Shown: positions 11,027-22,253, counted from the first letter of the stretch. The stretch: DNA of 64,000 nt from Piezodorus guildinii (GCA_023052935.1 CM041292.1:204747799-204811798); one strand, 5' to 3'. Program-made: numbers and translations. The notes: generated from the sequence alone by a model not told the origin.

Positions 11027-12238
11027 ATGGAAATTACTAAAGAAATTATTGACAGCATAATCCACCGGGAATCTAATTCCAGTGATTTCGATTTCATACG
11101 TTGCGAAAGTTCCAATTTAAGCGATCTTTCAATTGGTTTCTTAAGTTCTCAAGACAAAAAATGCATTACATACAAAACTTGCGGAAAAGAGCATGAAATA
11201 TATATATTTATAAAACAGCTGCCTCGAAAAGAGTGTCAAAAAGCTATGTCCGTCGGATTGGGATGTTTTCCAAGAGAATCATTAATTTATGGCGACATCT
11301 TAGGCGATTTTCATGAGTACGAACTTCCAACTCCCAGGTGTTTCTATGCTGACCCTGGAGGGCTCTTGGTGTTGGAAGATCTAAGTCAAAAAGGTTATCG
11401 AAACAAAGACTTATACGAACCTTTGGATGTAAAAGAGTGCGAAAAAGTTTTGTATTCTCTGGCCAAGTTCCACGCGGCCTCCTTCATCATAGAAAATAGG
11501 AAAGGCTGTAAGCTGAACGTGATGTATCCGGATCTTGAAAATGAAGTTTTGATGAATCCAGATGACAATAACTGTGGCAAGAGATGTTGTCTTGTCGGGG
11601 CCAAGGCTTTAAAAAACGTCTCTGAAAAGTATTTCTCTCACTATCCTAGAGAAATTGTGAACAAAGCATTTTTCTACATGGAGCACGTTTTTGAGAATTT
11701 AAAAAGCTCCGAGCGTTATCCGAATGCCCTGTCGCACATGGACCTGTGGTTGAACAATATGATGTTTAAATACGCTGATAATGGTGAATTACAAGATACG
11801 AGATTTTTTGATTTACAGTGCGTCACGTACAAACCACCCGCTTTCGACGTTCAATTCTTTTTGCATACTTGTACAACGAAAGGATTCAGGAACGATTTTC
11901 GCCCAGCCTTACTGAAGTATTACTTCAATTCTCTCTCAAAACAATTATCACAAGAAAATATCTGTCTTGATGAAATCATGACATGGAATGTTTTTGAAAA
12001 TACAGTTGACGAAATGCTGCCCCTTGTTTTGGCTGTGGCACCATTTTATCTAAAATTCATCTTAATGCCTCCTAATATAGTAGGAGATGTTTTGGAGAGT
12101 GATGAAAAATTTAACGAATACGCGTATGAAGACAGAACATCTTACGTTCTTCAAGCTATCTCGGAGAATGAGCATTACAAAATGAGAATTTTCGATAGTT
12201 TGACAGAGCTGTTTGATTATTTTAAACTGATTACTTAA
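11027..12238 (+). CDS. CHK1: CHK-kinase-like (ecdysteroid-kinase-related) protein
   Basis: 403 residues, intact, in one exon. It belongs to the CHK/EcKinase-like family of small-molecule kinases with an aminoglycoside-phosphotransferase fold; members phosphorylate ecdysteroids or are implicated in xenobiotic detoxification in insects. The N-lobe has the ATP-binding Lys in FIKQLP (K63). The catalytic loop is HMDLWLNN (H237, D239, N244), fitting HxDxxxxN. The metal-binding Asp is in FFDLQ (D262), followed by the family's TYKPPAFDV stretch. There is no signal peptide or membrane segment, so it is cytosolic. The start is the first in-frame ATG after a likely splice acceptor at 10920, and CHK2 begins at the collinear position. 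AATAAA lies at 12347. The closest relative in the window is CHK2. The substrate cannot be read from sequence. Confidence 0.93.
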   Translation: MEITKEIIDSIIHRESNSSDFDFIRCESSNLSDLSIGFLSSQDKKCITYKTCGKEHEIYIFIKQLPRKECQKAMSVGLGCFPRESLIYGDILGDFHEYELPTPRCFYADPGGLLVLEDLSQKGYRNKDLYEPLDVKECEKVLYSLAKFHAASFIIENRKGCKLNVMYPDLENEVLMNPDDNNCGKRCCLVGAKALKNVSEKYFSHYPREIVNKAFFYMEHVFENLKSSERYPNALSHMDLWLNNMMFKYADNGELQDTRFFDLQCVTYKPPAFDVQFFLHTCTTKGFRNDFRPALLKYYFNSLSKQLSQENICLDEIMTWNVFENTVDEMLPLVLAVAPFYLKFILMPPNIVGDVLESDEKFNEYAYEDRTSYVLQAISENEHYKMRIFDSLTELFDYFKLIT

Positions 12239-12346
12239 TAATTAAGTTCTTTAACATTATATAAATATTAATTTGCAAAATATACAGTTATAGGGTTAGG
12301 GTTAGGGTATTGGAGTAGGTGCTCAACCTCCTGGTTATTAGCACCG

Positions 12347-12352
12347 AATAAA
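12347..12352 (+). terminator. Candidate polyadenylation signal of CHK1
   Basis: AATAAA 108 bases after the CHK1 stop codon. Confidence 0.45.
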
Positions 12353-12921
12353 TTTGTAGTAACAGATTTGTTTTACTCTTTTTTCTTCTTTTTATGTATT
12401 TATTTTTCCTTCTATTTTTTTAATTTATTTATTTATTTATTTTTATTGTTTATTTATACATCGTTTGTTTATACACAGTTATATAAACTATATTAAAGGA
12501 TAATATGTAGCGGTTTGTCTTTTAAAACCTACAATATTCAATTTCATAACGTTCACTGGATTAAAGGAAGGATTTGATCATGCTGTTTTTAACTAAGGTA
12601 AATCAGAAATTTAAATAATTTTTTATACTTCCATAGGCCACTACACAGTGGGAGAAGAAGAAGGTGAAAGTGTGTGAAAGCGAGAGCTTACTTGGTGATA
12701 TCTTGCATTGAATATAACTATTTTATAAACCCAGTGGAACAATGTTGGAAACCAATTCTTACAATCCGAAATGTTTAGTAAAATCCCCAATCACTTTGTC
12801 ACGAACAAAATCATTTTTATTTTGGATGTAATTAGTTGACCGTTGAGAATTAATGCAAGGAATTAGTCCGGGTGGCGGTCATTAAATGAAACAACTAAAT
12901 AGTTTCAACTATTTATTGTTT

Positions 12922-12960
12922 GCCAACGTTTAGACCCCCTTTGTGGGTCATCATCAGAGC
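12922..12960 (-). ncRNA. Hammerhead-ribozyme-like motif, copy 2 (core mutated)
   Basis: The - strand reads CUGAUGA, extra U, stem II GACCC/GGGUC, but the GAAAC block reads UAAAC (G12 lost), and the base before stem I also differs. It is probably inactive. Its mirror copy at 13710 is intact. Confidence 0.35.
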
Positions 12961-13709
12961 TAAAAAGATACAAAAGAATACAATTTCAATGACATTACAT
13001 ACAATATTATATAACCTATTTAGCTAGAGAACGTCGGTATTAAAATATAACAGAAGAACGGTATATGTAAAAAAAAAAAAACTTAATTAAAATACAGTGA
13101 CTATAGTACAATAATGAAAGTGTTATACAGAAAAAAGTGTTCACTAAACAAAATTTACACAGATATCAATAATTTACATGAAATATGAAACATAAAAATA
13201 TGAAGTAGAGTCGAGATAGGTACCGCATGGTGGAGAGAATGGAAACTAGGTACTGTTTGGTATATGTATATATACCATATATATGGTAGTATTAAGAATT
13301 TTAGTGATTGTTGTGAGACCCTGTCCATAAATCGGTACGTACTTTCCATTCTACTTTTTTTCCTACGTATTTTCCATCCTACCTACCCCCATCTACCAAA
13401 CAGTACCTAGTTTCCATTCTCCCACCATGCGGTACGTATCTCGACTCTACTTCATATTTTTATGTTTCATATTTCATGTAAATTATTGATATCTGTGTAA
13501 ATTTTGTTTAGAGAACACTTTTTTCTGTATAACACTTTCTAATGAAAGTGTACAATAATTTGTACTATAGTCACTGTATTTTAATTAAGTTTTTTTTTTT
13601 TACATATACCGTTCTTCTGTTATATTTTAATACCGACGTTCTCTAGCTAAATAGGTTATATAATATTGTATGTAATGTCATTGAAATTGTATTCTTTTGT
13701 CTCTTTTTA

Positions 13710-13748
13710 GCCCTGATGATGACCCACAAAGGGGGTCGAAACGTTGGC
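13710..13748 (+). ncRNA. Hammerhead-ribozyme-like motif, copy 3
   Basis: GCC-CUGAUGA-U, stem II GACCC…GGGUC (five perfect pairs), GAAACGUU, then GGC pairing with the leading GCC. All conserved core positions are present, plus one extra base before stem II. ACGU offers a 4-bp intermolecular stem III. Confidence 0.5.
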
Positions 13749-13870
13749 AAACAATAAAATAGTTGAAACTATTTAGTTGTTTCATTTAATGACCGCCACC
13801 CGGACTAATTCCTTGCATTAAAATCATTTTTAATGACCTTAATTTTCCATTTATTATCAACTTGGCCTGA

Positions 13871-14049
13871 ATCAGGCACCATGAAAAACGTTTTTCCCAT
13901 TCTAATAGTCCAAGAGGGCCGGAAAATGCGTATATAAGAAAAAAATATTTTAATGTGATTTTCACATTTTAGCCAACTTATATATTTTTTTGTCTGCCGC
14001 CTCAAACTGGTCGGAATCCAAAATGGTGGCCATCCAAATCGGTCAGAAT
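13871..14049. other. Spacer before the 347-bp tandem repeat
   Basis: No gene supported. The open frame on the - strand here has no recognisable content. Confidence 0.4.
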
Positions 14050-16320
14050 CCAAGAATTGATCTCATTTTAACATTATAAATGTAAATATTACACAAACCA
14101 AGCATTGTACGAAAATACTCATTCTAAAATAAATCGATGGACATTAAGTAAGTTTCGATTAGAGAGCTGATAGACGTCTGTAGGTCTTATAGGTATCGAG
14201 ATATCTTAGTACCTATAATACATTGTGTTCTAACTACTATAATTGATCTAATTTTAACGTTATGAAGGTAAATCTTACAGAAACCGAGCATTATGCGGAA
14301 ATACTCATTATAATATAAATTATTAGAAATTGAATAAGCTTTAATAGATGTCTGTAGGTCTCATAGGTACCAAGATATCTTTGTCCAAGTAATTAGGTCA
14401 ATTCTCGTATGAAGGAGACGATGTATTATAACGAAAATATATCTTGCCACCTATAAGACCTACAGCCACCTGTCACTTATCATATTACAGCTTATTAGAC
14501 ACTTGTAAAATCATATTAATATGAGTAGTTTGGTAAAATGGTCGGTTTCTAAGATATTGGGCTGAACACTGTTGTTTAAGACACAATGTATTACATGGAC
14601 AAAGATATCTCGGTACCTATTAGACCTATAGACATCTATCAGCTTTCAAATTGAAGCTTATTAGACGCTTGTTAATTTTTATTACAATGAGTAGTTTGGT
14701 AAAATTGTTATTTTCTTAGATATTGGGCTGAACACTGTGGTTTAAGACACAAAGTATTATATGGACAAAGATATCTCGGTACCTATAAGACCTATAGACA
14801 TCTATCAGCTTTCAAATTGAAGTTTATTCATTGTCCATTAATTTATATTATAATGAGTATTGTTGTATCATGTGTGGTTTCTGTGATATTTACCTTCATA
14901 GCGTTAAAATTAGGTCAATTCTTCTGTTTAAGACACAATGTATTACATAGAAAAAGTATCTCGGTACCTATAAGACCTACAGCCACCTGTCACTTCTCAT
15001 ATTAAAGCTTATTAGATGCTTGTTAATTTTTATTATTATAAGTAGTTTGATAAAATTGGTAGTTTCTATGGTATTGGGCTGAACACTGTTCCTATGCTAA
15101 AGACACTAAGTATTATATGAACAAAGATATCTCGGTACGTACAGAAGTCTGTCAGGTCTGAAATTAAAGCTTATTCAATGTCCATTAATTTATATTATAA
15201 TGAGTATTGTTGTATCATGTGTGGTTTCTGTGATATTTACCTTCATAGCGTTAAAATTAGGTCAATTCTTCTGTTTAAGACACAATGTATTACATAGAAA
15301 AAGTATCTCGGTACCTATAAGACCTACAGCCACCTGTCACTTCTCATATTAAAGCTTATTAGATGCTTGTTAATTTTTATTATTATAAGTAGTTTGATAA
15401 AATTGGTAGTTTCTATGGTATTGGGCTGAACACTGTTCCTATGCTAAAGACACTAAGTATTATATGAACAAAGATATCTCGGTACGTACAGAAGTCTGTC
15501 AGGTCTGAAATTAAAGCTTATTCAATGTCCATTAATTTATATTATAATGAGTATTGTTGTATCATGTGTGGTTTCTGTGATATTTACCTTCATAGCGTTA
15601 AAATTAGGTCAATTCTTCTGTTTAAGACACAATGTATTACATAGAAAAAGTATCTCGGTACCTATAAGACCTACAGCCACCTGTCACTTCTCATATTAAA
15701 GCTTATTAGATGCTTGTTAATTTTTATTATTATAAGTAGTTTGATAAAATTGGTAGTTTCTATGGTATTGGGCTGAACACTGTTCCTATGCTAAAGACAC
15801 TAAGTATTATATGAACAAAGATATCTCGGTACGTACAGAAGTCTGTCAGGTCTGAAATTAAAGCTTATTCAATGTCCATTAATTTATATTATAATGAGTA
15901 TTGTTGTATCATGTGTAGTTTCTGGGATATTTGCCTTCATAACGTAAAAATTAGGTGAATTCTTCTGTTTAAGACTCAATGTATTACATTGACAAAGATA
16001 TCTCGGTACCTATAAGACCTACAGCCACATATCACCTCTCATATTAAAGCTTATTAGACACTTGCTAATTTTTATTATTATGAGCAGTTTGGTAAAATAG
16101 GCAGTTTCTATGATATTGGGCTTAACACTATTCCTATGTTTAAGACACAAAGTATTCCATGGACAAAGAAATCTCGATACCTACAAGACCTACCGACGGT
16201 ACCTATAAGTCTATCAGGTCTGAAATTAAGGCATATTCAATGTCCATTAATTCATACTATTATACTATTTTCCTATAATGCTTGGTTTCTGTAATATTTA
16301 CCTTCATAACGTGAAATTAG
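14050..16320. repeat. Complex tandem repeat, 347-bp unit
   Basis: The block beginning GTCCATTAATTTATATTATAA occurs at 14833, 15180, 15527 and 15874, spaced exactly 347 bp. The middle units are nearly identical; outer units (from about 14100 and after 15900) are diverged. Within a unit, related GATATCTCGGTACCTA-type blocks also occur in reverse orientation. No coding content. Confidence 0.92.
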
Positions 16321-16330
16321 ATCAATTATC

Positions 16331-16475
16331 ATTGTGGATATAATTAGTTGACCGTTGAGAATTACTGAAGGAATTAGTCCGGGTGGCGGTCATTAAATGA
16401 AACAACTGAATAGTTTCAACTATTTTATTGTTTGCCAACGTTTCGACCCCCATTGTGGGTCATCATCAGGGCGTC
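16331..16475 (-). mobile_element. Truncated foldback element (same family as 12820)
   Basis: It shares the head TTAGTTGACCGTTGAGAATTA and one arm with the 12820 element, then stops right after the hammerhead-like motif. This is what a copy starting near the ribozyme would look like. Confidence 0.7.
16434..16472 (-). ncRNA. Hammerhead-ribozyme-like motif, copy 4
   Basis: On the - strand: GCC-CUGAUGA-U, stem II GACCC/GGGUC, GAAACGUU, GGC. The core is intact. The element ends about three bases 5' of this motif. Confidence 0.45.
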
Positions 16476-17392
16476 TGGTAGGTAAGTGGAAACTCTTGAG
16501 TTTTCTCCACTTCTCCTCGGCTAGAGCCGAAACTAGCTCTTGGACTATGGAGGACGTTTTTCAAAAGTCCCGACTTTGAGAATTAAGTTAAATTTCATAT
16601 TTATGAAAATCATTGTTTAGCGTTCTAATAATCCTTAAATTTGTTTTGCGTTCAAAGAATCCTACGGGCTACGACGACTAACATATTGCTTTTGCTACCC
16701 AGTTACATTGTATTTGTCTCTCATATGATACACTTCGTGCTCGTACTGCGTGCTAGCAAGTTAATTAAACAAATATATATTACAAATCTGCTACTTACCG
16801 TAGAAAATAAAGGTAAGTAATTTATTCATATATTTCATAAATACATAAATTTTCTTGAACTTAGCTTAAAATACTCGTAGTCTTCATATCTTATATTCAT
16901 GACAAAAAGCATATCACCGACCTTAACCTTAATAGAAATTTTAGAAAGAAATACACGAATAAACTTTTGCGAATATTTTGTCAATCAAACTAATTTCGTT
17001 ATAAACAACAATAAAATATGTTCATGTAAATTATGTTTAGAGCAAATTAATTCGGCGAAATTATGCCGATGTGAAACGAATATTTGTACTGTATGTGTTT
17101 ATAACATTTTAGTAATTTTTAAAAAATTCTCATAGACATTTAATATGATAGTTTACTAAAGAACAGATAGATAATCATAAGTTTAAACATATAATTATAA
17201 GTTTTTCTACAGTTAATCAGATGTGAAGATCAAAAAAATAAAAATTAAGTGTTTCAACTTTGAAAGCCATTTTATGTGTCCAATTTAATTTGACAAATTC
17301 TTGTGAAGATTTTTTACAATATTTTAAAAAATGACAACAATTTAATGAAACAAATTCAATCAAATAAAAAATATGTCAAGGAATAAAATATT
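16476..17392. other. Unassigned sequence with a possible leader-exon donor
   Basis: A less repetitive stretch. A consensus donor (AAAG|GTAAGT) occurs at 16812/16813 after about 200 bp of mixed sequence, so a non-coding first exon is conceivable. A 78-codon Cys-rich frame at 16899-17135 has no recognisable homology. Confidence 0.25.
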
Positions 17393-17406
17393 ATACATTG
17401 TTTTAT

Positions 17407-17653
17407 GTTTGTTTGTTTATTTATTTAACGTCACTTTATGCTGCTGTGGCAAATCGGACGATGCTGCAGTGAGAGTCCTAAATTTTGCCTATCCAGGTTT
17501 TATTAGGATAGGGATCTTTAACGAGTACCTGACATCGCACAGGCTCGGGAGCCACCTTTTAACGTCCCCTCCAAAGGACGGCATAACTAAGGATTTTTTA
17601 CTCCCATTAAAAATCCTAGGACCACCTGCGGGTTTGAACCCGTGACCTTTGGC
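17407..17653 (-). mobile_element. SINE-2 (tRNA-derived), 5'-truncated copy
   Basis: 247 bp flanked by the 14-bp TSD ATACATTGTTTTAT (17393-17406 and 17654-17667). On the - strand it begins after the A box, at GCCAAAGGTCACGGGTTCAA (B-box-like), runs through the SINE-2 body and ends in a TAAATAAATAAACAAAC tail. Confidence 0.85.
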
Positions 17654-17667
17654 ATACATTGTTTTAT

Positions 17668-17904
17668 ATTTATAAATTCTACTTATGTTAAAAATAAAAA
17701 AAATATCAAGATATTATATTTATTCTGTATGAAAATGTTTGTTTGAGATACCCGCCTCCTTCAGAGTTGTCCCGCTTTGCCCATCTAAAAATCTGGTTAC
17801 CTTAGTTGTAAAGGTTCCGAAATTTTACACTTACATTAACAAAAGTACTTGTAATTGTATTTTTTAGTTTTATATAATGAACCAATGGACTTGCTTGCCA
17901 CTGC
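17668..17904. other. Spacer
   Basis: Nothing recognised. Confidence 0.4.
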
Positions 17905-17917
17905 TTCGCAATTGGAA

Positions 17918-18080
17918 AAAAAAAAAACCTGTACCACTACAACCCATGAAGGGTCTTGGGCTCAGTACATATAGAGATTCGTACTGTTTCTAGGCCAACG
18001 GCAGTGCAATGAGGTGATTAGGCCTTAATCACGCTATGCCGCCAGGTTTTTCCCCAATTAATTTGGGCACCCACTTTATT
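17918..18080 (-). mobile_element. SINE-1 3' part
   Basis: It matches 43228-43395 of the complete SINE-1 copy, from the terminal A-run (a T-tail on its own strand) to CCCACTTTAT. There the 35-bp satellite takes over. Confidence 0.85.
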
Positions 18081-19986
18081 GATTAGTGATTGCAACCAAA
18101 CATATTATTATTATTGATTAGTGATTGCAACCAAACATATTATTATTATTGATTAGTGATTGCAACCAAACATATTATTATTATTGATTAGTGATTGCAA
18201 CCAAACATATTATTATTATTGATTAGTGATTGCAACCAAACATATTATTATTATTGATTAGTGATTGCAACCAAACATATTATTATTATTGATTAGTGAT
18301 TGCAACCAAACATATTATTATTATTATTGATTAGTGATTGCAACCAAACATATTATTATTATTATTGATTAGTGATTGCAACCAAACATATTATTATTAT
18401 TGATTAGTGATTGCAACCAAACATATTATTATTATTGATTAGTGATTGCAACCAAACATATTATTATTATTGATTAGTGATTGCAACCAAACATATTATT
18501 ATTATTGATTAGTGATTGCAACCAAACATATTATTATTATTGATTAGTGATTGCAACCAAACATATTATTATTATTGATTAGTGATTGCAACCAAACATA
18601 TTATTATTATTGATTAGTGATTGCAACCAAACATATTATTATTATTGATTAGTGATTGCAACCAAACATATTATTATTATTGATTAGTGATTGCAACCAA
18701 ACATATTATTATTATTGATTAGTGATTGCAACCAAACATATTATTATTATTGATTAGTGATTGCAACCAAACATATTATTATTATTATTGATTAGTGATT
18801 GCAACCAAACATATTATTATTATTGATTAGTGATTGCAACCAAACATATTATTATTATTGATTAGTGATTGCAACCAAACATATTATTATTATTGATTAG
18901 TGATTGCAACCAAACATATTATTATTATTGATTAGTGATTGCAACCAAACATATTATTATTATTGATTAGTGATTGCAACCAAACATATTATTATTATTG
19001 ATTAGTGATTGCAACCAAACATATTATTATTATTGATTAGTGATTGCAACCAAACATATTATTATTATTGATTAGTGATTGCAACCAAACATATTATTAT
19101 TATTGATTAGTGATTGCAACCAAACATATTATTATTATTGATTAGTGATTGCAACCAAACATATTATTATTATTGATTAGTGATTGCAACCAAACATATT
19201 ATTATTATTGATTAGTGATTGCAACCAAACATATTATTATTATTGATTAGTGATTGCAACCAAACATATTATTATTATTGATTAGTGATTGCAACCAAAC
19301 ATATTATTATTATTGATTAGTGATTGCAACCAAACATATTATTATTATTGATTAGTGATTGCAACCAAACATATTATTATTATTATTGATTAGTGATTGC
19401 AACCAAACATATTATTATTATTGATTAGTGATTGCAACCAAACATATTATTATTATTGATTAGTGATTGCAACCAAACATATTATTATTATTGATTAGTG
19501 ATTGCAACCAAACATATTATTATTATTGATTAGTGATTGCAACCAAACATATTATTATTATTGATTAGTGATTGCAACCAAACATATTATTATTATTGAT
19601 TAGTGATTGCAACCAAACATATTATTATTATTGATTAGTGATTGCAACCAAACATATTATTATTATTGATTAGTGATTGCAACCAAACATATTATTATTA
19701 TTGATTAGTGATTGCAACCAAACATATTATTATTATTGATTAGTGATTGCAACCAAACATATTATTATTATTGATTAGTGATTGCAACCAAACATATTAT
19801 TATTATTGATTAGTGATTGCAACCAAACATATTATTATTATTGATTAGTGATTGCAACCAAACATATTATTATTATTGATTAGTGATTGCAACCAAACAT
19901 ATTATTATTATTGATTAGTGATTGCAACCAAACATATTATTATTATGATTAGTGATTGCAACCAAACATATTATTATTATTGATTA
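18081..19986. repeat. 35-bp satellite array, about 54 units
   Basis: The unit begins GATTAGTGATTGCAACCAAA and ends with an ATT run. Most units are 35 bp. A few carry one extra ATT (38 bp), and the penultimate unit lacks one T. Units are otherwise virtually identical, pointing to very recent amplification or assembly of a slippage-prone array. Confidence 0.97.
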
Positions 19987-19988
19987 TA

Positions 19989-20250
19989 TTGGGTTGTAAA
20001 ATAAGTTCGTAACTTATATTACGAGTGATTTCAATAAAAACTTAAGATTCTTATAAATATTTTTAATCAATATATATGACTCATTTTAATCTATTAAATG
20101 TTTCCATCTTTCAGGTAATTTTTTAATTCAGTCCTCCCAGAACAAATTAACTAGGACCCGAGCTCTTTGCGTCTTCCAAGTCAAAACTTATGGAAAAAGC
20201 AAACCACTTATGGACGGTACTTTCTCCTAAGGCATCGTACCCATAAAACC
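19989..20250 (-). pseudogene. Mariner transposon relic, internally deleted
   Basis: A TA followed by a mariner-like end (TTGGGTTGTAAAATAAG) starts at 19989. On the - strand, 20240 down to about 20150 encodes a degraded transposase helix-turn-helix segment (ALGESTVHKWF, then FDLED). This is joined to what looks like the transposase end, so the catalytic core is deleted. The other end is lost at the SINE. Confidence 0.6.
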
Positions 20251-20252
20251 AA

Positions 20253-20519
20253 AAACAACCTGTACCACTACAACCCAAGAAGGGTCTTGGGCTCAGTACA
20301 TTTAGAGATTCGTACTGTTTCTAGGCCAACGGCAGTGCAATGAGGTGATTAGGCCTTAATCACGCTCAGCCGTCAGGTTTTTCCCCAATTAATTTGGGCA
20401 CCCACTTTATAGAGGCTGGGTCTGCCCCAGGAGGGTCTCCATACCCTAGGGTCGCCCCCCGACTGAATTAATAGAATAAATAATATTCTGCCACAGCCGG
20501 GATTCGAACCGATACGAGA
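20253..20519 (-). mobile_element. SINE-1 copy, 5'-truncated
   Basis: From a degenerate A-run and ACCTGTACCACTACAACCC to the B-box complement GGGATTCGAACC. It lacks the A-box end present in the complete copy at 43228-43542. Confidence 0.85.
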
Positions 20520-20532
20520 TTCGCAATTGGAA

Positions 20533-21055
20533 GGAGGTGTCATTTAGTTTACAAAATCTCTGTCTGACCGATTTAGAGTTAATCGCTTTGGGATATTTAG
20601 TTTATTAGGAAGAAAATATGTTTATTTTATAATATTGCAATTAAAAATATGTTTATTTTATATATATATATATATATTATTTATATAATAACATATATAA
20701 TGTTATTTGAAAATATGTTTATTTTATAAAATTGCAATTAGGAAGAAAATATGTTTTTATTTTATAACGTCTATTCATTATTGTATATTTAACTTTTCTA
20801 AATTCTTGAGCTTTCCAATCGTTATATTATAAGATTAAGCTACTACTATATTTCAGGAATAATTGTTTGACGACTTTTTAAAAAATTGTTAGAGAAAATG
20901 TATTTTTCCCGTTAAAAGTAAAGCTGAATTTCAAAATGTATTTAAATTATAATCCTTCAGAAAGAGTGCCTAATCATGATGATAAAACGTATCAATCCGT
21001 CTTGTGGTTAGAGTAGCGGAACCAAATATTTATATATAGGGATAGAGATCAAAGT
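20533..21055. other. AT-rich spacer
   Basis: It contains two copies of an 'aaaatatgtttattttata' motif and a short TA tract. No gene. Confidence 0.45.
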
Positions 21056-21062
21056 TACAACA

Positions 21063-22106
21063 CTTTTTTTTTAATATTTATTGAATTAACTGTATTGTAT
21101 ACAACAAGTAATTAATAATATAAAAACATAAAACGCGAAGAACGCATTGCCACCCTAAGTAACTAAACTAGAAGGTCTCGAGGCCATCTTCTTTTCAGGC
21201 GCCTCGTTGGATTGTCAGGAATTGAAGAGGAAGCAAGAATTGAAACTAGAGGATTAGAGTGGGAGTGGAGTTTGTCATGGAAGGATTGATACCTGGTTCG
21301 GGCCAAATCAGCAACATATGGGATGTTAAGGTCTTTATGATGAGTTTATTTGTGACAAAGTAAGGAGCTTGAGGATTTTTCGAAGGATTTTGGATTGTAA
21401 GGATTGAATACGGGAAGAATTTGATGGTTTCGTAGAGCCCCAAAGCTCAACTCCGTAAGTCCAGATAGGCCTTATGATGGTGATATAGATGAGCCTTTTG
21501 TAGATAAGTGGAAGGTTGGAGCGTCTGTCCAGTAAGTGTTGTAGTAAGCGAAAGCGACGGGCAGTTTCTTGTCGTTTCAGTCGTGTGTGGGGATTCCATG
21601 TTAGAACGTTTGTCAAGTAGTAGTCCCTAGGTAGCGGATCTGTTCAACTGGAACAGCGGAATATTATTAAAGGAAACTGTAGGGCAGGATGTCATAGGTT
21701 TACGACGAAGGGTAAAGGTAATTTGGTGGGATTTGTTGGAATTGATTTTGATTCTCCAATTCTGACACCATATCTCAAGCTCTCTGATATGGGATTGAAG
21801 AGTTTGAGAGGCAATAGTAGGATCTTTATTGACTGATAACACACAAGTGTCATCAGCATAGGTAGAAAGGAAAGTGTTGGGATGGGTTGGGATATCAGCT
21901 GTATAGACTGTGTAGAGGATGGGTCCAAGGATACTACCTTGAGGGACACCACCAGACTGAGTAAAAAGGGATGAATAGGAACTATTGTGGTTTATTTTGA
22001 AGGATCTTTCAGAGAGGTAAGACTGGATGATGAGGTAGTATGTAGGTGGAAGGAATTTGCGGAGCTTGTAAAGCAGTCCTGGGTGCCAAACTCGGTCAAA
22101 GGCCTA
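21063..22106 (-). mobile_element. LINE-B, 5'-truncated copy
   Basis: Starts at the left with the poly-A tail (T-run 21064-21072) and runs to the reverse-transcriptase active-site region on the right (KAFDRVWHPG-like, near 22070-22105). A likely 7-bp TSD, TACAACA, is at 21056-21062 and 22107-22113. The frame is broken in several places, but the YADD-type box and the PTIWTYGVELWG-like block are readable. Confidence 0.88.
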
Positions 22107-22253
22107 TACAACAACTTAATATTAATTTGTATTATTTTATTTTATTTCTTATGTACTATTTTATTTTTTATTGTATATTAACTTTTCTAAATTCTTACGC
22201 TTTCCCTCTTGAAGAAAAGCAAACTTGAAATGTATTTTACTAATGAACAAAAA

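Larger units (their letters stand above)
12820..13819. mobile_element. Penelope-like foldback element with hammerhead-like motifs
   Basis: Exactly 1000 bp flanked by the 13-bp TSD AAAATCATTTTTA (12807-12819 and 13820-13832). A ~30-bp head (…TAATTAGTTGACCGTTGAG) precedes two long inverted arms (about 12850-13260 against 13397-13821) with a ~137-bp centre. Each arm carries a hammerhead-like motif. No open frame of note. Shorter relatives with the same head lie at 16331-16475 and 31629-31790. A long variable TSD argues for target-primed retrotransposition. Assignment to Penelope-like elements rests only on the ribozyme-like motif and the inverted arrangement. Confidence 0.7.
12744..13870 (+). 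mobile_element. LINE-B relic split by a foldback element
   Basis: Bases 12744-12819 (…CTTACAATCCG…, TTTGTCACGAACAAAATCAT) and 13820-13870 (ATGACCTTAATTTTCC) join into a short degraded piece of the LINE-B reverse-transcriptase 3' region. The foldback at 12820-13819 sits exactly between them. Confidence 0.65.
17905..20532. mobile_element. Composite insertion bracketed by a 13-bp duplication
   Basis: TTCGCAATTGGAA occurs at 17905-17917 and 20520-20532. Between them lie a SINE-1 3' part, a 35-bp satellite, a mariner relic and a second, longer SINE-1 piece. The outer duplication looks like the TSD of one SINE-1 insertion, so the inner material was added later or carried along. Confidence 0.6.

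Noticed and set aside
12292..12310. Telomere-like GGGTTAGGGTTAGGG
   Set aside because: Only about two and a half units, and the usual insect telomere repeat is TTAGG. Chance or a 3' UTR feature is more likely than a telomere relic.
12820..13819. Cut-and-paste MITE interpretation of the foldback elements
   Set aside because: TSDs of 11-14 bp that vary in length, and a unique head on one side only, fit target-primed retrotransposition better than a transposase with a fixed TSD length. Not fully excluded.
16899..17135. 78-codon Cys-rich frame (CSCKLC…CRC…C..C)
   Set aside because: The Cys pairs hint at a zinc finger, but spacing fits no RING or related pattern well, flanks are non-coding, and it lacks any homologue in the window.
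18081..19986. CRISPR-like array
   Set aside because: Units follow each other without variable spacers, and the setting is a eukaryotic chromosome.
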